A stretch of DNA of 38,431 bases from Oscillospiraceae bacterium (GTDB lineage Bacteria > Bacillota > Clostridia > Monoglobales > Monoglobaceae), in contig SVKF01000015.1 in NCBI GenBank assembly GCA_015068605.1, positions 1 to 38,431 on the forward strand, written 5' to 3'. The translations under genes were made by a program, and so were the position numbers. The notes under the pieces were generated by a model that was not told the DNA's origin, made no database searches, and was given only the letters and a program-made list of their open reading frames with translations. Below, one piece after another: positions 1 through 7,128 of this stretch. Within the stretch, counting starts at the first letter, position 1. The number at the start of each line of letters is the position of its first letter.

Positions 1-1
1 T

Positions 2-1258
2 TTTTTTGCCGCAACCGAAATTGCTGTTATTTCGCTTAATGAAAAGAAGGTGAAAGCGAGAGCGGAGGATGGTGACAAAAAGGCGAATAAAATGCTTAAA
101 ATGATAGAGGAGCCGACTGCGTTCCTCTCAACAATACAAATAGGTATAACTCTTGCAGGATTTTTAGGTTCTGCGTTTGCGGCAGACCATTTTGCGGAAG
201 GATTGACAGGGTGGATAATCAAAACGTTCAGTATTTCTGCGGAATATGCAGAGATGATTGATACGGTATCGGTTATTCTGATAACCCTTATTTTGTCGTT
301 CTTTACCCTTGTTTTGGGCGAGCTTGTGCCAAAGCGCGTTGCAATGAAGCATAAAGAAAAGCTGGCAGAGGTTGTGTGTGGATTTGTGATGGGTATGTCT
401 GTTATATTAAAGCCGATTATCTGGCTTTTAACTGTGTCAACAAATGGAGTTATAAGACTTTTCGGGATTGACCCGAAGGAAAAGGATGATACGGTATCGG
501 AGGAAGATATTGTTATTATGCTTGATGCAGGAGCTGACGAGGGAACTTTTGATCAGGATGACATAGAATACATAAAAAATGTGTTCAAGCTTGACAACCT
601 GACGGCGGCGGATATTATGACACCGAGAAAGGCTATTGCTTTCATATCTGAGGATGCAACGGCAGAGGAGATAATTGAAACGATTGAAACTGAGGGGTAT
701 TCAAGAATACCTATTTATTCGGATACGGTTGACGAAATTGTTGGTGTTTTATATGCAAGAGATTATCTTCTCAATTATAAGAAGCCGAAATTTAAATTTA
801 TGGATGCAGTATTCCAGCCTACCTATGTTCCCGAAACGATTCACCTTGATGTTCTTTTCAAGGATATGCAAAAGAACCACAACCATATGGTTATTGTTGT
901 AAATGAGTTCGGAACACCATCGGGAATAGTTACGATGGAGGATATTATTGAGGAGCTGGTTGGTGAAATCTGGGACGAAAGCGATGAAGCGGTTGAAAGC
1001 TTTGTTAAGATAAGCGATAATGAATATCGTGTTTTATCAACAACTTCTATGGAAGATTTCTTTGAGTTTTTTGAGCTTGAGCCCGACGAGGAATCAGAGG
1101 CGGCAACGGTTAACGGCTGGATGCTTGAAAAGAGCGAGAATATCCCCGATGAGGGCTATTCCTTTGATTATGAAAACATAACAGCGATGGTATCAAAAGC
1201 TGATGATTTAATGACCCACGAAATTGTTGTTAAAATAAAAGAAAAACAAGAAGAATAA
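2..1258 (+). CDS. CNNM/HlyC-CorC family CBS-domain transporter (5' partial)
   Basis: This is a membrane protein of the hemolysin C/CorC (CNNM, DUF21) family, whose members are linked to Mg2+/Co2+ or Na+ export. The reading frame is open from base 2 and starts FFAATEIAVISLN, the normal family sequence just after the first membrane segment. The gene therefore starts before the window, and the GTG at 50 is internal. Visible order: DUF21 membrane region with about three hydrophobic segments, the conserved patch IQIGITLAGFLGSAFA and GELVPKRVA; a CBS pair from about visible residue 200 (MTPR at 206, then HMVIVVNEFGTPSGIVTMED); and a C-terminal CorC/HlyC domain (about 330-415) with an acidic SDNEYRV start. 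It precedes trkA by 65 bp. The family call is firm; the transported ion is inferred only from relatives. Confidence 0.9.
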   Translation, partial: FFAATEIAVISLNEKKVKARAEDGDKKANKMLKMIEEPTAFLSTIQIGITLAGFLGSAFAADHFAEGLTGWIIKTFSISAEYAEMIDTVSVILITLILSFFTLVLGELVPKRVAMKHKEKLAEVVCGFVMGMSVILKPIIWLLTVSTNGVIRLFGIDPKEKDDTVSEEDIVIMLDAGADEGTFDQDDIEYIKNVFKLDNLTAADIMTPRKAIAFISEDATAEEIIETIETEGYSRIPIYSDTVDEIVGVLYARDYLLNYKKPKFKFMDAVFQPTYVPETIHLDVLFKDMQKNHNHMVIVVNEFGTPSGIVTMEDIIEELVGEIWDESDEAVESFVKISDNEYRVLSTTSMEDFFEFFELEPDEESEAATVNGWMLEKSENIPDEGYSFDYENITAMVSKADDLMTHEIVVKIKEKQEE

Positions 1259-1264
1259 AATGTT

Positions 1265-1289
1265 GGGCTGTGGCTGTGTGTCGCAGCCC
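1265..1289 (+). terminator. Weak hairpin between HlyC-like gene and trkA
   Basis: GGGCTG (1265-1270) can pair with CAGCCC (1284-1289), and part of the loop can pair too. Only a short TGTTT follows, so it may be a weak terminator or an mRNA-end stem. Confidence 0.3.
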
Positions 1290-1323
1290 TGTTTAACCAA
1301 ATTTAATCTGTTAAGGTGATTGT

Positions 1324-2682
1324 ATGAATATTATTATTGTTGGTTGCGGAAAGGTTGGTCGCAGACTTGCTCAACAATTAAGCTATGAAAAAGAACATAA
1401 TATAACGGTTATTGATATAAACAGAAATTATGTGACGGAAACAACAAATAACTATGATGTTATGGGAATTGTCGGAAGTGGGACAAATATTGAAATGCTT
1501 GAGGAAGCAGGAACCGATAAGGCGGATATTTTAATTGCGGTCACAGGCTCTGATGAAGTAAATCTTCTCGCTTGTCTTATGGCTAAAAAGCTTGGGGACT
1601 GCAAAACGATTGCGAGAGTGAGAAAGCCGGAATACAGAAAGGCTATCGGTCTCTTGAAGGAGGACTTGGGTCTTGCGATGATAATAAATCCCGAATATGC
1701 GGCTGCGACGGAAATTGCGAGAATACTTCGTTTCCCCTCTGCAATTCAGATTGACACATTTGCAAAAGGCAGAATTGAAATTTTAAAGCTTAAAATTCCT
1801 AAAGATTCACCTCTTGATAATTTGAGAATTGCGGATATTTCCATAAAACTAAATTGCGATGTCTTGGTCTGCGGAGTTGAAAGAGGTCAGGAGGCATTTA
1901 TTCCGGGCGGTAATTTTGTTTTGAAATCCGGCGATGAAATAAGCATAATTGCATCAATTAAAAATGGAATATATTTCTTTAAGAAAGCCAAAGTCAAGGC
2001 AAATCCCGTTAAAGAGTCAATGATTATAGGCGGTGGGGAAACTGCTTATTATCTTGCAGATATGCTTATTAAAGCAGGAATCGATGTTAAAGTGTTTGAA
2101 AAAAATCCTAAAAGATGTGATGAGCTTTGCGACCTTTTGCCCAAAGCAACGATTGTAAACGGTGACGGAACGGAGAACAGACTTCTTTTGGAGGAAGGGC
2201 TTGAAAATATCAGCTCGTTTGTTTCAATGACCAATCTGGATGAGGAAAATGTTATGCTTTCCCTCTATGCGAAAAGCAAAACAAACGGGAAGATTATAAC
2301 AAAAATAAACAGAACGGAATATGATAATGTTATTGGCTCTCTTGAGCTGGGAACAATTATTTATCCTAAAGATATAACAGCCGAGCATATTGTTAAGTTT
2401 GTCCGTGCGACAAATAATTCAATCGGCAGCGACATTGAAACAATGCACCGAATTTTAGACGGCAAGGCGGAAGCTCTTGAATTTATGATTAAGGAAAATT
2501 CGCCGGTTATTAATAAGACTCTTGACAGCCTTAACCTTAAAAGTAATATTCTTATTGCTTGTATAAGTCGAGGCGGAAAAGTAATTATTCCAAGAGGTCA
2601 GGATGTTATTATGCCAGGTGACAGCGTTGTTGTGGTAACTGCACATGAAGGGTTTAAAGATATTAGTGATATACTTAAATAG
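1324..2682 (+). CDS. trkA: Trk system potassium uptake regulatory protein TrkA
   Basis: Cytoplasmic, nucleotide-binding gating subunit of a Trk/Ktr potassium channel. At 452 aa it has the full double-RCK layout. The first RCK_N Rossmann fold starts at residue 3 with IIIVGCGKVGRRLA and an acidic VIDINR strand end. RCK_C follows at about 135-220. The second RCK_N starts near 232 with MIIGGGETAYYLADML, and the second RCK_C ends the protein (GDSVVVVTAHE). The ATG at 1324 has AAGGTGAT just upstream. The stop is 11 bp before the trkH start, so the two form one transcription unit, as is usual for this pair. No broken motifs are seen. Confidence 0.96.
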   Translation: MNIIIVGCGKVGRRLAQQLSYEKEHNITVIDINRNYVTETTNNYDVMGIVGSGTNIEMLEEAGTDKADILIAVTGSDEVNLLACLMAKKLGDCKTIARVRKPEYRKAIGLLKEDLGLAMIINPEYAAATEIARILRFPSAIQIDTFAKGRIEILKLKIPKDSPLDNLRIADISIKLNCDVLVCGVERGQEAFIPGGNFVLKSGDEISIIASIKNGIYFFKKAKVKANPVKESMIIGGGETAYYLADMLIKAGIDVKVFEKNPKRCDELCDLLPKATIVNGDGTENRLLLEEGLENISSFVSMTNLDEENVMLSLYAKSKTNGKIITKINRTEYDNVIGSLELGTIIYPKDITAEHIVKFVRATNNSIGSDIETMHRILDGKAEALEFMIKENSPVINKTLDSLNLKSNILIACISRGGKVIIPRGQDVIMPGDSVVVVTAHEGFKDISDILK

Positions 2683-2693
2683 AGGATAAAGTT

Positions 2694-4130
2694 ATGAACT
2701 ATAAAATGGTTTCGTATGTACTCGGATGGGTACTGAAAATAGAGGCAGGGTGCTTGCTCTTACCGCTGATTTGCTCATTTATTTATAACGATTCAGGAAA
2801 AACGGCAATAATTTTGAGTATAGTTTTATGTCTTATAACAGGGATTTTATTATCGGTTAAATCTCCAAAAAATAAGACTATGTTTGCAAAAGAAGGCTTT
2901 GTTACAGTTGCTCTTTGCTGGATTGTGATGAGTATTTTCGGTGCAGTTCCTTTCTATATATCAGGGGGAATAAAAAATTTTGCTGATGCTGTTTTTGAAA
3001 CTGCGTCAGGGTTTACAACAACGGGAGCATCAATCCTTGCGGAGGTGGAAAGTCTGCCTAAAAGTCTTATTATGTGGAGAAGCTTTACCCATTGGATTGG
3101 CGGTATGGGAGTTCTGGTTTTTCTTGTAGCGTTACTTCCGTCATCTTCGGGAGATAATATGTATCTGATTAAAGCGGAAAGCCCGGGCCCGTCTGTCAGC
3201 AAAATGGTGCCAAAGGTGCGTTCTATGGCGAAAATTTTGTATCTTATTTATCTCGGGATGACGGTTTTGCAGTTTATTCTCCTTAAAGCAGGAGGAATGG
3301 ATACCTTTGATGCAATAACCATTACATTTGGAACAGCCGGAACGGGCGGTTTTACTGTGAGAAATTCAGGGTTTGCGGATTACACAGCCTATCAGCAATG
3401 GGTTATAATAGTTTTTATGATTTTATTCGGGATAGACTTTTCGGTGTATTATTTAATTCTTTTGAGAAAATTCAAAACTGCAATCCGTTCTGTGGAAGTC
3501 AGGACATATATATGTATAATTCTGGTGTCAATTTTGCTTATTGCCATAAACTGTCATAATTTATATGGAAGTTTGTCTGATAATATACGGCATACTTCGT
3601 TTACAGTTGGCTCAATTATTACCACAACGGGATATGCTACGGTGGATTTTGATAAGTGGAACAGTTTTTCTAAGACTATTCTTGTGGGACTTATGTTTGT
3701 TGGTGCCTGTGCCGGAAGTACAGGCGGCGGAATAAAGGTTTCAAGAATAATTATTTTGTTTAAGAGCATTCTCAAAGAAACTAAGGTTGCGGTTCATCCG
3801 CAGAGAACAGTAAAAATTACAATGAACGGCCGTCTTGTTGAGCACGAAACTGTCAGAGCGGTTAATGTTTATATGGCGGCATATATTGCGATTTTTGCGG
3901 TGGCGGTGCTTATTATAAGTCTTGATAATTTTGACTTTACAACCAACTTTACGGCAATAGCTGCAACGATTAATAATATAGGTCCCGGACTTGCAGGAGT
4001 TGGACCTATGGAGAATTTCTCTGCCTTTTCAGATTTGTCAACAGTTGTTATGACTATTGTAATGATAATCGGCAGACTTGAAATTTTCCCGATTTTGATA
4101 TTGTTTTCAAAAAGCACCTGGAAGAGATAA
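2694..4130 (+). CDS. trkH: Trk/Ktr potassium channel membrane subunit TrkH
   Basis: Pore-forming K+ uptake subunit with about ten hydrophobic segments over 478 aa. The four pore loops of the superfamily of K+ transporters are visible in order: ASGFTTTGASI, FGTAGTGGFTV, ITTTGYATVDF and INNIGPGLAGVGP. The family patches HWIGGMGVLVF and CAGSTGGGIKVSRI are also present. It starts 11 bp after trkA (GAGGATA as ribosome site) and is closed by the hairpin at 4132-4171. It should work with TrkA, which sets its gating by bound nucleotide. The ion specificity is known from the family rather than shown here. Confidence 0.96.
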   Translation: MNYKMVSYVLGWVLKIEAGCLLLPLICSFIYNDSGKTAIILSIVLCLITGILLSVKSPKNKTMFAKEGFVTVALCWIVMSIFGAVPFYISGGIKNFADAVFETASGFTTTGASILAEVESLPKSLIMWRSFTHWIGGMGVLVFLVALLPSSSGDNMYLIKAESPGPSVSKMVPKVRSMAKILYLIYLGMTVLQFILLKAGGMDTFDAITITFGTAGTGGFTVRNSGFADYTAYQQWVIIVFMILFGIDFSVYYLILLRKFKTAIRSVEVRTYICIILVSILLIAINCHNLYGSLSDNIRHTSFTVGSIITTTGYATVDFDKWNSFSKTILVGLMFVGACAGSTGGGIKVSRIIILFKSILKETKVAVHPQRTVKITMNGRLVEHETVRAVNVYMAAYIAIFAVAVLIISLDNFDFTTNFTAIAATINNIGPGLAGVGPMENFSAFSDLSTVVMTIVMIIGRLEIFPILILFSKSTWKR

Positions 4131-4131
4131 A

Positions 4132-4171
4132 AAGGCGGTGTTTAAAAACTTTTGTTTTTAGACACCGCCTT
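4132..4171 (+). terminator. Strong hairpin ending the trk unit
   Basis: A 17-bp stem: AAGGCGGTGTTTAAAAA at 4132-4148 pairs with 4155-4171 with a single wobble and a 6-nt loop. It begins one base after the trkH stop. The stem itself carries the A and T tracts, and no long T run follows. Confidence 0.75.
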
Positions 4172-4216
4172 GGCTTTAAGGGGATAGGAAAAAAGCTCTA
4201 AAGCGGACAAACTGAG

Positions 4217-4234
4217 CCAAAGCCTTGGCTTTGG
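4217..4234. repeat. Perfect 18-bp palindrome
   Basis: CCAAAGCC-TT-GGCTTTGG lies in the trkH/regulator spacer, 16 bp before the ~55 bp repeat copy. Its function is unknown. It may be part of the same repeat element. Confidence 0.5.
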
Positions 4235-4249
4235 GTTACCCGAAGGCGT

Positions 4250-4304
4250 ACATAGGTACTCCGAGAGGCGAAGTTTGTTTCGTAGCAAGAAAAGATAATA
4301 TATT
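4250..4304 (+). repeat. ~55 bp dispersed repeat, left copy
   Basis: This stretch (core AGAGGCGAAGTTTGTTTCGT) matches the reverse complement of about 37946-38001 with one substitution and a 1-base indel. The two copies are inverted and bracket the whole carbohydrate locus about 33.7 kb apart. Such near identity in non-coding DNA points to a dispersed repeat family rather than chance. The rest of the 4131-4444 spacer holds only hairpins and no credible gene. Confidence 0.85.
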
Positions 4305-4306
4305 TA

Positions 4307-4331
4307 AAAAAATCAAAATTTCTGATTTTTT
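4307..4331. terminator. A/T hairpin next to the repeat
   Basis: AAAAAATCA (4307-4315) and TGATTTTTT (4323-4331) form a 9-bp stem with a 7-nt loop. It is symmetric, so it could act as a terminator on either strand. Confidence 0.5.
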
Positions 4332-4414
4332 ACACTTGTTTTTAGGTATATTCAGGGATATATTCTACAAAAGGTTTTTTCAATCCCTGTTGTTTTTTCC
4401 TCTTTTCTTGCGAT

Positions 4415-4434
4415 CCGGAGTTTTTTAACCCCGG
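4415..4434 (-). terminator. GC-rich hairpin after the PocR-AraC gene
   Basis: CCGGAGTT (4415-4422) pairs with AACCCCGG (4427-4434) around TTTT, with one wobble. It lies just downstream of the leftward regulator stop. No clear T tract follows on the minus strand. Confidence 0.35.
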
Positions 4435-4444
4435 TCTTAGTTAT

Positions 4445-5263
4445 TTAGGCTGTTCTTCTATAAGGAGAAACCCCGTATTTGTTTTTATATACGCGGGAAA
4501 AATATGTATGGTCCTGAAACCCAACCGATAATGCAATCTCCTTAACGGAAAGTGAAGTCGTTTCAAGAAGAGAACGAGCCTTGTCAAGGCGTCTGTTAAG
4601 AATATATGCTCCGATTCCCTCTGAGGAATATGGCTGAATAAGCTTATAGAGGGTTGTTCTGCAAACATGAAAGAAATCGCAAAGGGCTTCAACAGTAATC
4701 TTCCCCGAAATATTTTCGTCAATATAATGGTTGAGCTTGTCCATGAAGTCCAAAGAACGGGCGTTTATATATCCCTTTGAAACAATATAATCGGTGAAGG
4801 TTTCCATTATGGAAACGGCGGAATAAATACGGGAAATATTCATAGAATTTATATTTTTAATCTGTTTTTTTATAAATGCCGTGTCAAAATAATTCTGAAG
4901 CTTACTTAAAATACTGCTCAAAATATCCCCTTTATCATTGGTGTCAAGAACCTGACCTATCATAATATAGCCTATAATCTGACCGTCCTTTATGACAGGG
5001 GTGACCGCCTCGATTATCCCCAGATGACAACGGTAAATATATGTCTTTTGGGTTTTTCTGCATCGCTCAAGAGCCTTTGTATTGCAACGGCTGCACTGCT
5101 CGGCTAAAGCGGAATTTTCGCCAATGTTTGAACAAAAAGAAGGAGCACGAGTATAGGTTATTGCCGCAAAGCTTTCATCATAGATTGTGACAGGCATTCC
5201 CGTAAGATTTGTAAAATCCTTTAAAAGTGTGATAAGCTTATTGGAATAAAATAAATTCAGCAC
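4445..5263 (-). CDS. AraC-family regulator with PocR sensory domain
   Basis: Cytoplasmic transcription regulator of 272 aa. Residues about 10-165 match a PocR domain, a small-ligand sensor: Cys44, Cys57, Cys60, Cys68 and Cys79 are followed by HLGIIEAVTPV and GQIIGYIMIGQV. Residues about 170-272 are a double helix-turn-helix AraC DNA-binding domain, with VKEIALSVGFQDHTYFSRVYK near the end. The start is GTG at 5261-5263, preceded on this strand by a strong GGGAGGTGGT. It is transcribed away from the long secretome operon and is the obvious candidate for its control. PocR domains in Clostridia regulators are thought to sense sugars or their breakdown products; the ligand here is unknown. Confidence 0.92.
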   Translation of the reverse strand: MLNLFYSNKLITLLKDFTNLTGMPVTIYDESFAAITYTRAPSFCSNIGENSALAEQCSRCNTKALERCRKTQKTYIYRCHLGIIEAVTPVIKDGQIIGYIMIGQVLDTNDKGDILSSILSKLQNYFDTAFIKKQIKNINSMNISRIYSAVSIMETFTDYIVSKGYINARSLDFMDKLNHYIDENISGKITVEALCDFFHVCRTTLYKLIQPYSSEGIGAYILNRRLDKARSLLETTSLSVKEIALSVGFQDHTYFSRVYKNKYGVSPYRRTA

Positions 5264-5286
5264 AACAGACCACCTCCCTATGTATC

Positions 5287-5309
5287 CTTTAAATTATTAT
5301 AATTTAAAG
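5287..5309. promoter_or_regulatory. Perfect 10-bp inverted repeat over the regulator -10
   Basis: CTTTAAATTA-TTA-TAATTTAAAG covers the leftward -10 box (5296-5301). It is a possible autoregulatory site, although an A/T palindrome may also be chance. Confidence 0.4.
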
Positions 5310-5324
5310 ATTTGGAAAAATCAA
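5296..5324 (-). promoter_or_regulatory. Promoter of the PocR-AraC gene
   Basis: On the minus strand, TTGATT (5319-5324), a 17-bp spacer and TATAAT (5296-5301) form a good sigma-70-type promoter about 33 bp ahead of the GTG start. The same TTGATT-17-TATAAT arrangement occurs ahead of the second AraC gene. Confidence 0.7.
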
Positions 5325-5349
5325 TAGCTTTTTGCAAAATCCGTCAAGT

Positions 5350-5394
5350 AAAGTACATTTTTGGTAAAAAAATCTTTTGCCAAAAGTGTACTTT
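5350..5394. promoter_or_regulatory. Large dyad, candidate operator between divergent promoters
   Basis: The 20-bp arms 5350-5369 (AAAGTACATTTTTGGTAAAA) and 5375-5394 match as an inverted repeat at 18 of 20 positions around a 5-bp centre. The dyad sits upstream of both divergent promoters, 28 bp ahead of the candidate -35 of the secretome operon. That is the usual place for an AraC-type activator site. Confidence 0.6.
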
Positions 5395-5421
5395 TTTACA
5401 ATTTTTACATACGATTTTTGC

Positions 5422-5450
5422 TTTACTTTTATAGAATATGGTGTTATCAT
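5422..5450 (+). promoter_or_regulatory. Candidate promoter of the secretome operon
   Basis: TTTACT (5422-5427), a 17-bp spacer and TATCAT (5445-5450), with an extended TG at 5442-5443. The boxes are imperfect, which fits a promoter that needs an activator. A ribosome site TGGAG follows at 5471, before the ATG at 5487. Confidence 0.5.
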
Positions 5451-5486
5451 TAACTTATTCAATTAGATAATGGAGTGTGATACAAG

Positions 5487-7115
5487 ATGAAACGGGTGCT
5501 GTACTTTTTAATCGGAATAATGCTTTCTCTGACGATTTCGGTGTGTGGCGCAGAGGTGAATTATGTAGACGGTGAAAATGTTATTTACAGAAACGATTTT
5601 TCGGATTATACGGGAGGTAGATTTGCCCCCGAAAACTGGAACGGAAAGGCTTGCTGGATGCAGGTTGAATTGTTTTCAAAGGGTGAGAATAACGGAAATG
5701 TTGGTTTAAAGGCATCAGCTTCAACTCCGCTTAAAGCTTTTTACCGTATGCCTCAAACTATGACATCGGGCTGTCTTTATGTAAGCTTTGATATTTCCAG
5801 AGGGGAAAATACAGCCGGTCAGTCCCATTTTTCAATGCAGGACGATACTGATATACTTCAGTCGGGAGTGCACGATAAATATGTTTTTTATGCCGATGCA
5901 GAGGCAGGAATTTTCTTTGGACCTGCGGAAAATATCGGGCAGTGGGGTGACAAGAGCGTAACACTTCCTTATGAGAAAAATACGGTATATTCCGTTCAGC
6001 TCATCTGCGATTATTCAAATAAAAAGCAGTATACATATATTGACGGAGCTCTTTTGAGCATGGTGCCCTTTGAGGGGATAAATTCAGAATTTACGGGAAT
6101 ATCAAGATTGCATTTCCGTTTCGCAGGGGTTGATTATGTTGATAATCTCCACATTTCATATATGAATGAAGAGTCATTTTCGGGAAAGGCGACGGTTATC
6201 GATTCAAAAACGGTTAAGGTTGAGTTTACGGAGGGATTAAGCTCTCATAGCTCTATTTTAGAGGCAGAAATCATAAACACTCTGACAAATGAAAAAGCGG
6301 TAATTTCAGAGGTTAAGAAAAAAGGCATTTTTGAATATGAAATAAAGCTGGAAAATGAGATGACGGAAGGGGATATTTACCTGATAAAACCAAAAAGCGA
6401 GATAACCAATGCTTTGGGTAAGGCACTTTCGGAGAGTATAACATTTTCTATGGTTAAGGATAGCTCCAAGCTTTATATAAGCGGAGCGGAGGCGATAGAC
6501 TATAAGGGCGATGAGGCAAAGCTTTATGAAGAAATCACATCTCCTTCAAATAAAATAAAGCTTTCATTTACGGATAAGCTTATAGAGGCTCCAACGGGAA
6601 TAACCTCTGATGCAGGCGAGATAAAACGCGTAAGTCTTGCCGATGATAATAAGGCGGTTGTTATTGAATTTAAGGACTATTTTCTTGAAAAAGGTGAGTA
6701 TAAAATCAGTATTCCGCAAGGCATTGAAGGCGAAGGTGGAAAGGTCAGTGCAAAGGCTTATGAGCTTCCGTTTAAAACGGGAGAGGGGACAGTTAAGCTT
6801 CTCGATTTCGGTTTTTACAAGGATGGGAACAGGGTTACGGCAGAGAGCTTAAATCATGGCGATAAAATCTTGCTTAAAGCCGATATTATAAAAACGGTTA
6901 AGGGAAAATATCCTGCAATTCTTTCATACAGCGGTTGGACAGATATGATGATGACTGAATTTAATTTTACGGATTTAAGTCTTACGGAAAATGAAACCGA
7001 GAAAAGCGGAGAGATTGAGATTATTTATAACAAAGAAAACAATGTTAAGTTACAGGGATTTTTAAGAAAAGGTTTAAGCTTTATAAATCCGCTTGCGGAT
7101 AAGGTTGAATTATAA
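5487..7115 (+). CDS. Secreted jelly-roll/Ig-domain protein
   Basis: First gene of the secretome operon, 542 aa. A signal peptide (MKRVLYFLIGIMLSLTISV) ends near CGA-EV. Residues about 25-235 look like a concanavalin-type jelly roll: an FSDYTGG start, a TYIDGALLSM strand and a YVDNLHISYMN end. Two Ig-like (SbsA/Big_5-type) domains follow at about 235-330 and 330-435. A final domain (436-542) resembles the C-terminus of the next gene product. No catalytic motif is recognised, so it may bind glycan or act as a structural partner. It is most similar in layout to the protein at 7129, which suggests duplication. The exact function is unknown. Confidence 0.8.
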   Translation: MKRVLYFLIGIMLSLTISVCGAEVNYVDGENVIYRNDFSDYTGGRFAPENWNGKACWMQVELFSKGENNGNVGLKASASTPLKAFYRMPQTMTSGCLYVSFDISRGENTAGQSHFSMQDDTDILQSGVHDKYVFYADAEAGIFFGPAENIGQWGDKSVTLPYEKNTVYSVQLICDYSNKKQYTYIDGALLSMVPFEGINSEFTGISRLHFRFAGVDYVDNLHISYMNEESFSGKATVIDSKTVKVEFTEGLSSHSSILEAEIINTLTNEKAVISEVKKKGIFEYEIKLENEMTEGDIYLIKPKSEITNALGKALSESITFSMVKDSSKLYISGAEAIDYKGDEAKLYEEITSPSNKIKLSFTDKLIEAPTGITSDAGEIKRVSLADDNKAVVIEFKDYFLEKGEYKISIPQGIEGEGGKVSAKAYELPFKTGEGTVKLLDFGFYKDGNRVTAESLNHGDKILLKADIIKTVKGKYPAILSYSGWTDMMMTEFNFTDLSLTENETEKSGEIEIIYNKENNVKLQGFLRKGLSFINPLADKVEL

Positions 7116-7128
7116 GGAGGAAGCTAAG

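Noticed and set aside
4225-4428. 67-residue forward ORF
   Set aside because: It is just the translation of the ~55 bp repeat and its flanks, has no ribosome site, and overlaps hairpins.
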